In this document: piece by piece, positions 51,770-61,826 of the stretch
Numbering within the stretch: the first letter of the stretch is position 1
Layout: each line of letters starts with the position of its first letter
From: UTCHB3 sp002050155
GTDB lineage: Bacteria > Bacteroidota > Ignavibacteria > Ignavibacteriales > Ignavibacteriaceae
Direction of reading: 5' to 3'
Assembly (NCBI GenBank): GCA_030584105.1
Contig: CP129491.1
Coordinates: 124,001-188,000 of the forward strand
DNA: 64,000 bases
The notes under the pieces: generated by a model
Databases searched by the model: none
What the model was told of the DNA's origin: nothing
Seen by the model: only the letters and a program-made list of their open reading frames with translations
Translations under genes and position numbers: made by a program

Positions 51770-52867
51770 TTAAACCAATTTTATAGAGAATGTAACGGTG
51801 GTACCTTTGCCTTGTTCACTTTCCAATTGAACGGTGCCACCCATCATTTCAACGAAATTTTTCACCAAAAGTAGCCCCAGCCCCGAACCCTGTTCGTTAT
51901 TAGTACCTGAAGTTGTAACAATAGTATCAAGCCTGAAAAGTTTCTGAATATTTGCTTCAGACATCCCAATTCCGTTATCCGTAATTGAAATATACACTTT
52001 ATCATCTTTAATATCAGCGTTAGCTTTAATAAAGCCGCCGTATGGAGTGAATTTCACGGCGTTTGAGATCAGATTTTTCAAAGTCAAATCGAGTATAACC
52101 ACATCAGCTTTAACCATCATTTTTTCAGGCACACCATTTTCGACGCTCAACCCTTTTTTAAGTGAATTAGTCTCAAAAGAATTGAAAGCAGCAGTTACCA
52201 TATTTCTCAGATCGAGTTGAATCGGGTTATTTTGAATTTTACCGAGTCGCAGGCGCGTCCACATCAAAAGGTTATCGATTAAGGAGTAGATAGTCCTAAC
52301 CACTTCGTAAATGCCGGTAGCAAACTCTTTAACCTCTTCAGGTTCAAGCTCACCGCTTTGGTGAAACAGAAGCTCGGAAAGCCCAATAAGCCCGGTGAAG
52401 GGGGATTTGAGGTCGTGCGCCAGAATCGAGAGAAATTTATCTTTGGAGATGTTTGCTTCCCTAAGTTCCCGGTGCTGTTTAGCGAGTGAAAGATGTGCAG
52501 CCACACGGGCGTTTAGCTCTTCAAAGTTGATTGGTTTGGTGATATAGTCAACCCCACCGAGTTGGAATCCCTTAATTTTATCCACAGTATCGGTTAGTGC
52601 AGTAAGAAAGATTATGGGAATATCCCGGGTTCTTTCCTCCTTTTTAATCATTTCGCAGACAGCAAAGCCGTCGGGATCGGGCATTCTAATATCCAGAAGG
52701 ATAATATCGGGTAATATTTCCTCCAACAGACTTATTGCTTCTTCACCCGAGATAGCTTTGGAAACATCATACCCAACTTTAGTCAGCCTAAAGTGAAGGT
52801 ATTTCAGGTTAGTCTCGTCATCATCAACGATTAAAACTTTTGCTTTAGGCTCAACATTTTCTTTCAA
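51770..52867 (-). CDS. Response regulator-histidine kinase hybrid
   Basis: 365 residues. The receiver domain comes first (about 10-125: LIVDDDETNLKYL, Asp in IILLDIRMPDPDGF, FLTALTD, VDYITKPINFEELNARV). A HisKA helix with the phospho-acceptor His (KFLSILAHDLKSPFTGLIGLSE, near 150) and an HATPase domain (NLISNAVKFTPYGG, DNGIGM, GSGLGLLLVKNFVEMMGG) follow. There is no sensor or membrane segment, so input comes from another kinase through the receiver. The output partner is not in the window. Confidence 0.93.
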   Translation of the reverse strand: MKENVEPKAKVLIVDDDETNLKYLHFRLTKVGYDVSKAISGEEAISLLEEILPDIILLDIRMPDPDGFAVCEMIKKEERTRDIPIIFLTALTDTVDKIKGFQLGGVDYITKPINFEELNARVAAHLSLAKQHRELREANISKDKFLSILAHDLKSPFTGLIGLSELLFHQSGELEPEEVKEFATGIYEVVRTIYSLIDNLLMWTRLRLGKIQNNPIQLDLRNMVTAAFNSFETNSLKKGLSVENGVPEKMMVKADVVILDLTLKNLISNAVKFTPYGGFIKANADIKDDKVYISITDNGIGMSEANIQKLFRLDTIVTTSGTNNEQGSGLGLLLVKNFVEMMGGTVQLESEQGKGTTVTFSIKLV

Positions 52868-52968
52868 TGTTCAAATCCGTATTAAATAAAAGGTATTTTT
52901 TGTTAAAATAAAGAGGATTAAATTGCACCATAACTTACAAAAACTTTTTGATATAATCTGATACCGCC

Positions 52969-53988
52969 ATCAAAATATTTCTCGTAATTCCTGTTTATGA
53001 AGACCCCCGTTCGTTAGAAACTTTGTTGGATAATGTGACAACTGACGAAAACCGCGGTTATTTGAACGGTATTGTGGTAGTTACAGGCTCTGAGAACAAA
53101 GAGATAGAGTGGGTAGTTGGCAAATTTAGCAATAACGGGTTTGAAATAACACTTCTTCATAACCCCAACAGATATACCCCGCACGCTCTGAATATCGGAA
53201 TTAAATACGCCTTGGCACAGGGGGCTGATTTGATTCAAATGCTCGGTGCTCACAGCGTGGTGAGTGACGGTTATTTCAGAGACCTGCACAGAATTGCTGA
53301 AACTGAAAAGGATGTCGGCATCATTTCACCATCTTACGATTTCTTCCCGCCACAAAATTTGATAGAACAGGCAATAATGCTGTTTCACCTTTCCCGATTA
53401 GGCAGGAATTGGGGGAGAATTTACCATATCGATAAGCCGGTACCGGGGTTTGGTGCAGGTGGTTGCAGCATCAGAAGAGAAGTATTTGAAAAAATTGGGC
53501 TATACGATCTTAAATTTATTCGCAATCAAGATAATGAACTTTACCACAGAGCAGTAAAAGCCGGCTTCAAAGGTTACTCTTACCCCGAAATTGTATATAT
53601 TTACCGCCCAAGAGGCTCGATAAACCAGTTGAAGAAACAAAATTTTAACTTCGGTAAATATTTTGCGTTAAGCCCTTTCAGTCATTCATTGAAACAGGCG
53701 GGACCGTTTTTATTTTATACTTTTATGCTGTTGCTTCTTTTGGTTACAGGTACTTTAAGTTATTTTGAAGCCTATAAGCCTGCAATAGTTACGATAGGAA
53801 TTTTTATGGCGACACTCGGTATCTATCTTGGTGCTGTTATGTTTGAAACCTTCAGAAAATTTTTAAGTTATGGCAAAGCAGCGCTGTTTTTGCCGGCAAT
53901 TTTCATAATGATTCATTTTTACTATGCTATGGGGAGTTTTTCAGGCTTTCTGTTTGGCTTCCCGAAGGGAGAGAGCAGCAACAAATAG
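52969..53988 (+). CDS. Family 2 glycosyltransferase with C-terminal membrane helices; non-standard start
   Basis: The family N-terminus, KIFLVIPVYEDPRSLETLL, is encoded from 52972 but no ATG, GTG or TTG lies between the in-frame TAA at about 52954-52956 and TTG 53020/53023. ATC at 52969 is the position expected for Met. Starting at TTG 53023 would remove the first beta strand. After this come LLHNPNRYTPHALNIGIKYA, FGAGGCSIRREVFEKIG and NQDNELYHRAVKAGFKGYS, then three hydrophobic helices (about 250-330). It resembles ExoA-type exopolysaccharide glucosyltransferases. The convergent neighbour is an O-antigen ligase. Confidence 0.75.
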   Translation: MKIFLVIPVYEDPRSLETLLDNVTTDENRGYLNGIVVVTGSENKEIEWVVGKFSNNGFEITLLHNPNRYTPHALNIGIKYALAQGADLIQMLGAHSVVSDGYFRDLHRIAETEKDVGIISPSYDFFPPQNLIEQAIMLFHLSRLGRNWGRIYHIDKPVPGFGAGGCSIRREVFEKIGLYDLKFIRNQDNELYHRAVKAGFKGYSYPEIVYIYRPRGSINQLKKQNFNFGKYFALSPFSHSLKQAGPFLFYTFMLLLLLVTGTLSYFEAYKPAIVTIGIFMATLGIYLGAVMFETFRKFLSYGKAALFLPAIFIMIHFYYAMGSFSGFLFGFPKGESSNK

Positions 53989-54076
53989 CCAAAAAATTAT
54001 TTTTCTGAATTGTAGCTGTTTGACTTTTTGCTGTCTTATGAGTGACAACAATCTGAAATATCATGTTGCGTTAGTT

Positions 54077-55660
54077 TTAGCCATTTTTAACCGGATTTTT
54101 GTTTTCTGAAAAGCGTTGATAATAAAAAATTACCACAAGGAAGCAGAGCCAAAAGGGGAGATCGACCATCAGCCAGCCGTGCGTGAGCAAGCCAATTGAT
54201 TCAAACATTGTTCTCGCAACCATTCCCACACCCAAAGCGGTAATTCCTGCAACAATAATATAACCATTTCGATTTTTCTTTTTTAGCAGCCTGAGCGTTT
54301 TGCCACAGTAAAAGAAAAAAGCGCCGGGCATCCAGAGTGCAGTAATCAACCCGCCAATTCCCACTTCTGTCAGGCGAAAAAGAAGGAAATTGTGTGAAAG
54401 CCCACTGTCGCCGGCTTCTAAATAGAGATTTGTGATCATATAGTGTGCGTAACTGCCTTCGGGGGCGGTCATGTATCTGTAGAAATAGTCTTTGAAAAGG
54501 TCGGGGCCCGTGCCAAAAAAGGGGTTATCTTTTATTACATCCCACGACATCGCCCACAGGTAGTCCCGGATATTCAGGAAGTTTTGCGCCCGAAAAATCA
54601 GAAACACAAAATCGTGAACGGGAGGTATTAAAATTACCGAAAAAGTAATCAGCGCAACCGCTCCCGCGAGAATAATACGCGATTTTGGGTGAACAATCAG
54701 GAAGAAAAATAAAAAACCAAGCAACGCCACCAACATCGAGGCACGCGAATTGGAGATAAGCACAAACAGAAATAAAACAATTGTAAACAGTACATTAATT
54801 ATTTTAACAAAAGGTATGTGCTTTTCGTTATTTGCCGGTAAATGTGCTTCTTCAGTTTGACCATCTGCGGTCGGGTTGTTGGCAGCAGGCTCGGAATTGT
54901 TTTTAGAGTTAGTCAGGTGAGTTAAGATCAACAGCAGTACCGACGCAATTGCTATAGTTGTTCCCGCAAAATTCATATTTATGTATTTGAAAAACCCAAT
55001 GAATCTTATTGGTCCGGCGACCAAAGTAGCGGCGGTTATCCCTTCGCTTAGGATTGTATGAAAAATGCCGTATGCGTTAAGCGCACCCATAAAAATTAAT
55101 GAATAAAGAACCAATTTTACATCTTTGAATGACCTGATGTTATTATAGGTCAGCCACACAAAGACAAAGAAAATTAACTGCCGAAATGTTGCGGATAGTG
55201 CTTTTATGGGTCCGATTGAGAGCAGGGAAGAGAGGGTCATCGAGAAAACTGTGAAAATGAACAACCAAACCAATCCGGCGGGGAGTTGTGTCGAGTTAGT
55301 TGTTTCAAATGCTTTTGTTTCAGGTTTTTCACCGTCTTCGGTAATTTCTTTATTATCAACAAACCCAAACCAAATTAATGATACAAAAGACCATCCAATA
55401 ACAGTAACACGAATTACAGGGTCCATTGCACTGCTTGTCAGTTGCAGCAACAACACCGAAATCAGCAGGTTAAATCTTCTTCCACCGACCTTCACCAACG
55501 AAAAAAATACAACTGTGGCAAGAAGTGCCGCAACTATTTCCTGTGGCATAATAGTAGCAGCCGCTGCTAACAGAAGCATTAACAGCAGGAAAGGGGAGTC
55601 AGAATTTTTAATCTCGATGAATGAATTGCGATAAATCGAACCGGATCGGAAACTGCTCAA
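54077..55660 (-). CDS. O-antigen ligase / Wzy-like polymerase membrane protein
   Basis: 527 residues with about twelve hydrophobic segments and a large periplasmic loop (about 360-430: FFGTGPDLFKDYFYR, then SGLSHNFLLFRLTEVGIGGL). The HNxxLxxxxExG pattern in that loop is typical of WaaL/Wzy. It would join O-antigen or a similar polymer to a lipid carrier or core. The start is TTG. A hydrophilic insert (about 235-270) is rich in Asn/Ala. It sits beside a glycosyltransferase. Confidence 0.8.
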   Translation of the reverse strand: MSSFRSGSIYRNSFIEIKNSDSPFLLLMLLLAAAATIMPQEIVAALLATVVFFSLVKVGGRRFNLLISVLLLQLTSSAMDPVIRVTVIGWSFVSLIWFGFVDNKEITEDGEKPETKAFETTNSTQLPAGLVWLFIFTVFSMTLSSLLSIGPIKALSATFRQLIFFVFVWLTYNNIRSFKDVKLVLYSLIFMGALNAYGIFHTILSEGITAATLVAGPIRFIGFFKYINMNFAGTTIAIASVLLLILTHLTNSKNNSEPAANNPTADGQTEEAHLPANNEKHIPFVKIINVLFTIVLFLFVLISNSRASMLVALLGFLFFFLIVHPKSRIILAGAVALITFSVILIPPVHDFVFLIFRAQNFLNIRDYLWAMSWDVIKDNPFFGTGPDLFKDYFYRYMTAPEGSYAHYMITNLYLEAGDSGLSHNFLLFRLTEVGIGGLITALWMPGAFFFYCGKTLRLLKKKNRNGYIIVAGITALGVGMVARTMFESIGLLTHGWLMVDLPFWLCFLVVIFYYQRFSENKNPVKNG

Positions 55661-55754
55661 TTTTTCCTAAATTTTTAAAAAGATATTTGAAATTTAATGA
55701 AGTTTGTACGAATTACTAATAAGTTGAGACAAGTCCCGACAAGCCTGCAACCAT

Positions 55755-56393
55755 TCAATTTTTCCCGAGGATTTCCACCAGCACTTCAACCACGCCATCG
55801 TTAAGCATATCAATTGCTTTTGCGGCAATATAGGAGAGATCAATCTCTCTTTCTTTCACAAAGGGGCCCCTGTCGTTAATTTTCACGATAACGGTTTTCC
55901 CATTTTTAAGGTTGGTTACCCGAACCAAAGTGTTAAATGGCAGGTCTTTGTGTGCAGCAGTAAACTTGCTTTTTTTATAAAGCTCGCCACTTGAGGTTGG
56001 TTTATCCTGAAAAGAATCAGCGTAATAGGTTGCAGTTCCTTTGAAAGAAGAAACGACCTCCAACCCGAAAGCCTTAACCACTTCGTTGTAATTGTTGGGT
56101 GTGTTGGGGTCGGTATCGGTATTTTGATTTTTGCCTGAAAGCTTACCGTTTTGGTTGCTGTTTTTGTCAGCGGGTCTTTCGGAATTGTCAGTATCAATAC
56201 CCGGGTATCGTGCTTTGTCGTGGTTGCTTTTTGTATCAGAAGATTTATTCTCCGGTATTCTTACGGTAGAGACGCAGCCGGTAAATATTATTGAACCGCC
56301 GCAAAAAAACGAGGCAATACCTAATAAAAGAAAGGCAGAGGAAAAACCGCTGCCCTTCGAAAATTTATTTGGTAGTGAGCTTGAAAACCCCAT
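55755..56393 (-). CDS. rlpA: RlpA-like double-psi beta-barrel lipoprotein
   Basis: 212 residues. A hydrophobic leader ends in lipobox FTGC (about 38-41), then a polar Asn/Asp/Lys linker, then the RlpA domain (about 118-212): GTATYYADSFQDKPTSSGE, KFTAAHKDLPFNTLVRVTN and KINDRGPFVKEREIDLSYIA (DRGPF with the catalytic-type Asp). No SPOR domain is present. RlpA members cleave denuded glycan strands at the division septum. The start overlaps the end of the cyclase gene by 29 bases. Confidence 0.88.
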   Translation of the reverse strand: MGFSSSLPNKFSKGSGFSSAFLLLGIASFFCGGSIIFTGCVSTVRIPENKSSDTKSNHDKARYPGIDTDNSERPADKNSNQNGKLSGKNQNTDTDPNTPNNYNEVVKAFGLEVVSSFKGTATYYADSFQDKPTSSGELYKKSKFTAAHKDLPFNTLVRVTNLKNGKTVIVKINDRGPFVKEREIDLSYIAAKAIDMLNDGVVEVLVEILGKN

Positions 56394-58602
56394 CCCAATC
56401 CTCTTCAGGTGGTGTCTCTAAGTAGAGTTTCGATCTTTCGATATAAACTTTGGAGGGACCGTCACCAGGATCGATATTAAGTGCCTCGGTGAACCCTTTA
56501 ATAGCGTCCTGAAAATCCCGGTTACGGTATTTTTCCATTGCTTCAGTATAGAGTTTGACGCATTTTATGCGACTTTCGGGCAGATGTTCATTTGCATCGG
56601 CAATAAGTTCATACACTTTTACGGGATGCGTTTTACCTTTGACCACAAGCAGGTCAAGCTCGCGGGTTACGAACTCATTTTTTACAAGTTCGTATGTCGA
56701 GTCAGCAATCATAATAAAAGTTCCGTATGCTTTGTTAGCGCCCTCCAAGCGTGAAGCAAGGTTAACATTATCACCCATAAGGGTATAGTCGAACCTTTGC
56801 GAGCCGCCGACATTTCCAACAACCATATCACCGGTGTTAATACCGATTCTCATTTGGATCAGGGGTTTGCCCTCAGCCTCCCAACCTTTTCTCAGTTCAT
56901 TCATAATTTTTTGCTGCTGAAGAGCTGTTCTGCAGGCAAGCTGAGCGTGGTTTTCCAAAGGAATTGGCGCTCCCCAGAACGCCATTACTGCATCCCCGAT
57001 ATATTTATCGAGCGTGCCGTGGTTTGCCATAACCACATCGGTCATGGCGCTTAAATATTGATTCAGAAATTTCACCAAATCTTCCGGATCCATTGTCTCC
57101 GAGAAAGTGGAAAAGCCGGCAATATCAGAGAAAAATACGGTGAGATATTTCTTTTCGCCACCGAGACGGAGTTTTTCCGGGTCGGCGATTAACTGGTCAA
57201 CCATTGATTTATCGACATATTGCGAAAACATTCCCTTAATCTGGGTTTTCTGCCGTCTTTCAAGTATAAAGTGCAATGCCGTACTTGAAATGTATCCGAG
57301 GAAGATACCGACATCAATGCCGACATAAGAAAGAAGCAGCTTCTGTGAATTGAACAGGTAGTTGGAAATTTCAAAAATTCCGAAAACTAATAGGAAAATC
57401 ACTAAAACACTCGCAATTTCCAACAACCAACCAATGCGGAATTTTATTTCCCTCAACCCGGAAGAGATGAAAAAGCTAATGAAAACAAAAACTATTATCA
57501 GCAGGATTTCACCCCACTCGGGGAAACGCTCGATGTAGTTGTTATCGATTACATTCTGAATAACATTAGCGTGGAACTCGACCCCGTACAGAGTGTTACT
57601 TCCCGAAGTTTCATCAGAAGAAAATGCCACCTGCACAACATCACGGTCTTCTTCCAATGTTGAGCCAATAAGAACTATTTTGTCTTTAAATCTTCCATCG
57701 TGTAGGATGCCCGACACGGGGTCGTCCCACATATTTACAGGTTCACCAAGTTCAATCTCTTCTTTAGTGTTGAACGAAGAATCATCCAAAACATCTGCAA
57801 AATCAACACGGGGGAATTTGCCCGAGGGACCGTATATATTCACCAACATCGAGATTTTGTCGTATCTTGGTATTTCGTGCCCGGCAAGTTTGAAATATCC
57901 CGGTTCACGATCAGAAAGTTGCAAGGGTTTTAAGCCAAACCATTTGTTCAAAACAGCGAAGCTGAATGTGGGGATACTTCTTTGCGAAGTTTCGGAATAA
58001 GCGAAAGGAAGGTATCTTCTGTGGACGCCGTCGTTATCTGCAATCACCTGAACAATACCGATTGAACTATCGACAGGGAAGAGAAAGCTGCCGTAGTTTT
58101 CGTTTTCGCGGGTTACGGTTGCCTGAACATTTTCTGAAACCTGAACATTTTCATCGAAAGTTTTTCCGGAAACAACAACATTGTGCTTTTCCTGTATTGC
58201 CTTGATCAGAGTGGAGTCATCTTCAGCGGAAAAGGTTAATGGGTTTTCCATCAGAAGATCGATACCAATAGCCTTAACTCCGGCTTCGTTCAGGTTGTGG
58301 ATAACGCGGGCGAAAAACTCCCTGGGGAAGGGCCACTTCTTATATTCATCCGGCATACTCTCAAAAGTATTCCGTGTGATCTCTAAAATTATGACATCAG
58401 AGGTGCTGTCCTTAAACGGAACAGCGCCTCTGTTGGTAAATTTTTGATCTATAGATTTGAGTTCAAGTTCTTTAATCTGCCCGATTGAAAGAAAATGGTC
58501 GCCGGTGATAAGAATAGTCAGAACTGCAACAATAGCAGCAGTAATAATTTTTGCAAGCAACCCTGTTCTTTTTTTAGCAGAAGCAGCTTTATCTGAACTC
58601 AT
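56365..58602 (-). CDS. CHASE2-domain adenylate/guanylate cyclase with C-terminal TPR
   Basis: 745 residues. An N-terminal membrane helix (about 18-33) is followed by a periplasmic CHASE2 sensor domain (about 40-370), three membrane helices (about 375-455) and a class III cyclase domain (about 490-670). That domain has TVFFSDIAGFSTFSETM, which carries the first metal Asp, DKYIGDAVMAFWGAP with the second, and NTGDMVVGNVGGSQRFDYTL. The tail (about 680-740) is TPR-like. Substrate choice (ATP or GTP) was not decided. The gene overlaps the barrel gene by 14 bp and rlpA by 29 bp, so all three are one transcript. Confidence 0.92.
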   Translation of the reverse strand: MSSDKAASAKKRTGLLAKIITAAIVAVLTILITGDHFLSIGQIKELELKSIDQKFTNRGAVPFKDSTSDVIILEITRNTFESMPDEYKKWPFPREFFARVIHNLNEAGVKAIGIDLLMENPLTFSAEDDSTLIKAIQEKHNVVVSGKTFDENVQVSENVQATVTRENENYGSFLFPVDSSIGIVQVIADNDGVHRRYLPFAYSETSQRSIPTFSFAVLNKWFGLKPLQLSDREPGYFKLAGHEIPRYDKISMLVNIYGPSGKFPRVDFADVLDDSSFNTKEEIELGEPVNMWDDPVSGILHDGRFKDKIVLIGSTLEEDRDVVQVAFSSDETSGSNTLYGVEFHANVIQNVIDNNYIERFPEWGEILLIIVFVFISFFISSGLREIKFRIGWLLEIASVLVIFLLVFGIFEISNYLFNSQKLLLSYVGIDVGIFLGYISSTALHFILERRQKTQIKGMFSQYVDKSMVDQLIADPEKLRLGGEKKYLTVFFSDIAGFSTFSETMDPEDLVKFLNQYLSAMTDVVMANHGTLDKYIGDAVMAFWGAPIPLENHAQLACRTALQQQKIMNELRKGWEAEGKPLIQMRIGINTGDMVVGNVGGSQRFDYTLMGDNVNLASRLEGANKAYGTFIMIADSTYELVKNEFVTRELDLLVVKGKTHPVKVYELIADANEHLPESRIKCVKLYTEAMEKYRNRDFQDAIKGFTEALNIDPGDGPSKVYIERSKLYLETPPEEDWDGVFKLTTK

Positions 58603-60976
58603 ACCTTGCCGTTAACCCCGCAATTGAATCGTTAGACACTGCATCATTAATCAGATATCTGAATTGAAATTGCAGTGAGAAATTTTTCAGAATAAAATAT
58701 TGCGCTGTGGCGTCAATCGCTGTTCTTTGAATATCACCAAAAGTTGGAGATACTGCCCCGTTCAGAATAAGTTTATTATCCATCAGGTAATATCTTGAGC
58801 CTAACACTAAAGAAGTGATATTAAAAACAGTGGTTACATTTGAAAGCCCGTTAATAATTTCGTTGCTGCTGTAGTTCAAATTAAGAGATGACTGCAGCAC
58901 CTTGCTCCACTCGATAGAATAATTCAAACCGAACATGTTGTTGTTGGCGTCGAATTTGTTGATTGTGTTATCAATTCTGCCGGAAAATGAAGCATTAACG
59001 GAGAGGTTGTGGTTGTAACCGGCAAAGAAGCGGTAAGTAACCTGTGCTCCGAATCTGTTTGTGTAGTCGTCAATAGCAAAAAGTGAATCGCTTGCGGTTC
59101 TTAAAATGCCGTTGTTATTTTCATTTCTTGTGAACGATAAGATGAACCCCGGCAGATCGAACGAAGGGTAGTATGATACCGACGCGTTGAAAGTTGTGAA
59201 AGAAGTTGTAGCAAACTTCGTTTTGTTACGGTTATCTTTCAGGTTTTCGTAGCCGAGTGTAACAAACAACTTGTTATCCAAGAGTGAAACCCTGTCGAAA
59301 ATGTTAATTCCCGAAACATCAGTTCTTAAGTAGTTATTACCGAACGAAAAATAATCGAACCCGCGGCTGATATATGAACCTTTAAGATAGTTACCGAAGT
59401 AATTTAACGACAGGCTTGCTTCGTATGCCAAAGAAGAAAGTTCTTCCGGCTTCAACGGGGAAAGGAACTGGTTAAAAGTGATAAACTGGTTGATAATATC
59501 TTTAATTTTCTTGATATCATCAGAACTACCGCCGAAAATTTTCCCTTCGCCGAAAAGTTTATCGATAGTTGAATCGGCAATAGTACCGGTTGCAATATCT
59601 TTGTTAATTACAGAGAAAGCACCCTGCCCGTAGAGCTGTATGTTTCCGTCGTCAAAATTAAGAGCGAGGTCGGTACCAACGACTAAGTTTTCCTGCGGAC
59701 CTCTTGTATAAGCAGCCGAAGCATAGTCATCTTTCGAATGCAAATAGGTTAAGCCGAACTTAAAGGTTTCACCGGCGGTAAAGTAAGGGTTTATCGCCAG
59801 CACATCCCTTTTGAAGGTTCCCTGCTTAATTTCAGCAATACTTCCGTCTGATAACTTCATTAAGTTGGGACCCAACAATGAAGAGTTAGGCGGCAATATA
59901 TTGAGAATCGATCCGTCTATTCCTCTGTTAATTTCGCCATAAGAAGCCTGCAGATTAAAGAAACCTAAGTGAATCGAGCCGTTAACGCCACGAACCCTTT
60001 TACCGTTCATTATCAGTGATTGGTAACTTGGTGTATAGTCACCACCGATGATATTGAAATATTCGTTAGAAATGCTGACTTTATATCTGTTGTAAGGCTG
60101 CAGGTAGCCTTTTTCTTCAGAAGTTGCATAGACCGAGGCGTCCAAGTCAAAGCCGCCGTATGTTGCTTTTCCATCAAACGAAAAATTGTTATACCAGTTA
60201 TTGTTATCGCGAACATTTTCGTTTCGTGACTCAGCGCGAACATTAAAGAAATATTTGAAAGAAGTACCTTCAACCCTGCCGCCCAATTCATCGGTGACAT
60301 CAAAACCTGAGTACAAGGAGTGATAAGCAGTTCCGTCTTCTTTGTAGAGTTCAACTCTCATCGAGTTAACAGAGCCTTTTTTTAGGTTAGAAGCAAGTTC
60401 CTCTCCGGCAAGAATGATAAGGTCATCAGCAAACAAAGCAGAAGAAGTAACATCAGTGCCGTTGATATAAATTTTAGTTTTGGTTTTGTCAACAGATTCG
60501 TCCGCTTTTAAAAGCGAAAGAGTTATAAGTGCCTCATCTGCAGAGAGTTCCGTACCCGGATCGGGGCTTAGAACCAACACTTCGTCATCTTTTTCTGATC
60601 TGGGCTGAACCTGCACCATCAAGTAATTTTGGTTTACGGCGTCAATTGGGTAATATTCGGTTGTGTTGTTTCTGGTGGAAACAATAAAATAGTATTCGAG
60701 TGAAGGGACTTTAATTTTTTCCCCCGGAATAGTAACCTCAGCTTTGGGTCCCCAGATATCCATCTCGACTCTTACGAACTCCGATGCGCCGAAAACACGA
60801 TATGCGAGAGTTATCTCGGAAATATCATTAGTGTTGAGCAGGTCAGCTTTAAAAGTGAGTGCTGCTCCCTCTTTTGCATCTGACAACTTAACGCTCGAGA
60901 TATAATTGCTGACCTGAGCAAATAAAGCCACCGGAAAAAATACAAAAAGGCTTATCTTAAGTAGATGTCTTAACAT
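58589..60976 (-). CDS. Predicted outer-membrane beta-barrel protein of a CHASE2-cyclase operon
   Basis: 795 residues with a signal peptide (about 1-21, VALFAQ). The N-terminal 230 residues are beta-sandwich-like (YISSVKLSDAKEGAALTF, NNTTEYYPIDAVNQNYLMVQ). From about 240 on, alternating amphipathic strands with aromatic girdles run to the end, which closes with FQFRYLIND and TARYEFR. The family is not recognised. Its last codons contain the ATG of the cyclase gene. It is the first gene after the terminator at 61081, so the operon promoter should be at about 60980-61075. Confidence 0.7.
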   Translation of the reverse strand: MLRHLLKISLFVFFPVALFAQVSNYISSVKLSDAKEGAALTFKADLLNTNDISEITLAYRVFGASEFVRVEMDIWGPKAEVTIPGEKIKVPSLEYYFIVSTRNNTTEYYPIDAVNQNYLMVQVQPRSEKDDEVLVLSPDPGTELSADEALITLSLLKADESVDKTKTKIYINGTDVTSSALFADDLIILAGEELASNLKKGSVNSMRVELYKEDGTAYHSLYSGFDVTDELGGRVEGTSFKYFFNVRAESRNENVRDNNNWYNNFSFDGKATYGGFDLDASVYATSEEKGYLQPYNRYKVSISNEYFNIIGGDYTPSYQSLIMNGKRVRGVNGSIHLGFFNLQASYGEINRGIDGSILNILPPNSSLLGPNLMKLSDGSIAEIKQGTFKRDVLAINPYFTAGETFKFGLTYLHSKDDYASAAYTRGPQENLVVGTDLALNFDDGNIQLYGQGAFSVINKDIATGTIADSTIDKLFGEGKIFGGSSDDIKKIKDIINQFITFNQFLSPLKPEELSSLAYEASLSLNYFGNYLKGSYISRGFDYFSFGNNYLRTDVSGINIFDRVSLLDNKLFVTLGYENLKDNRNKTKFATTSFTTFNASVSYYPSFDLPGFILSFTRNENNNGILRTASDSLFAIDDYTNRFGAQVTYRFFAGYNHNLSVNASFSGRIDNTINKFDANNNMFGLNYSIEWSKVLQSSLNLNYSSNEIINGLSNVTTVFNITSLVLGSRYYLMDNKLILNGAVSPTFGDIQRTAIDATAQYFILKNFSLQFQFRYLINDAVSNDSIAGLTARYEFR

Positions 60977-61080
60977 AATGGTAAACCTCCGGGTTAAAAT
61001 GAAGAATTTTGATTAAAAAAATAAAAAACAAACTGAATTTACAAAATTGCGGTAATAAAATATAGAAATGAGCAAAAAAA

Positions 61081-61117
61081 AAAGCCGCCAATCAAAAAAA
61101 TAATGAAAGGCGGCTTT
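61081..61117 (-). terminator. Intrinsic terminator after the FecR-domain gene
   Basis: On the minus strand AAAGCCGCC pairs with GGCGGCTTT across a 19-base loop and is followed by a T-run of nine. It separates the FecR gene from the barrel-cyclase-rlpA operon. Confidence 0.85.
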
Positions 61118-61131
61118 CTTCATAAGGGATT

Positions 61132-61809
61132 TTAATCTGTCAGATATTCGATAATCAAGTCACCCTGTGGTGTCTTAAGAATCACTTTTCTCACATTAGT
61201 TTTGGTTGAGTTATTGTATTCTTGTTTTTGTTTTTCGGTCATTTCACCGGCTTGAATTGTACCATCAGAAGTAACAGTACAGCCCATTCCTTCCTGGAGT
61301 TCATAGGTATCTTTTTTACCAAGTTGTGCCTCGCAGAAAAGCTTTCCTTCCATCAGGTAAACATTAGTAGTGTCGTTATCGTATCCGAAAAGAAATTCAG
61401 TACCACGAACCGACGCCACGAGTGTCGGGGATTTAACTTTGAAATCTTGCTGGTCTTGTTTGGTAACCGAAGCGTTAACCGTCCCTTTGCCGATATCAAC
61501 AGTTTTAGAGACATTTTTACCATTTTTCGTGACGGAAATTGTTACCTGAGAATTTTCTCTGACTTTCAGGACGGAATTGTCGGTAAATTTAAGAACAATA
61601 AGAGCTTTCCCGGAAGTTTTCACCATATCGTTGGTTGAAAGCGCCTGCCCGACCTTCAAGGTAGTCCAGCTTCCTGAAGCCGGTTTATATTGAGCGGAAT
61701 TAACCACTTTTGTAACCACCGCAGCCGGAGCCGGCGGCATTTCCGTTGCGCCGGAAAGAAAGAAGACCGCAAACGAAAGGATGCAAAAATTTACAAAATA
61801 TTTTTTCAT
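61132..61809 (-). CDS. Exported FecR-domain protein
   Basis: 225 residues with a signal peptide (about 1-22). The FecR beta domain (about 45-165) shows WTTLKVGQALSTNDMVKTSG, ALIVLKFTDNSVLKVRENSQ, GTVNASVTKQDQQDFKVKSP and the hallmark TPT-like LVASVRGTEFLFGYDND. It has no anti-sigma N-terminus or membrane helix, so it is not a FecR iron sensor but the secreted type often found near CHASE2 cyclases. It is 17 bp after the gene at 61827 and followed by a terminator. Confidence 0.88.
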   Translation of the reverse strand: MKKYFVNFCILSFAVFFLSGATEMPPAPAAVVTKVVNSAQYKPASGSWTTLKVGQALSTNDMVKTSGKALIVLKFTDNSVLKVRENSQVTISVTKNGKNVSKTVDIGKGTVNASVTKQDQQDFKVKSPTLVASVRGTEFLFGYDNDTTNVYLMEGKLFCEAQLGKKDTYELQEGMGCTVTSDGTIQAGEMTEKQKQEYNNSTKTNVRKVILKTPQGDLIIEYLTD

Positions 61810-61826
61810 GGAATTACTCTCTGAAC

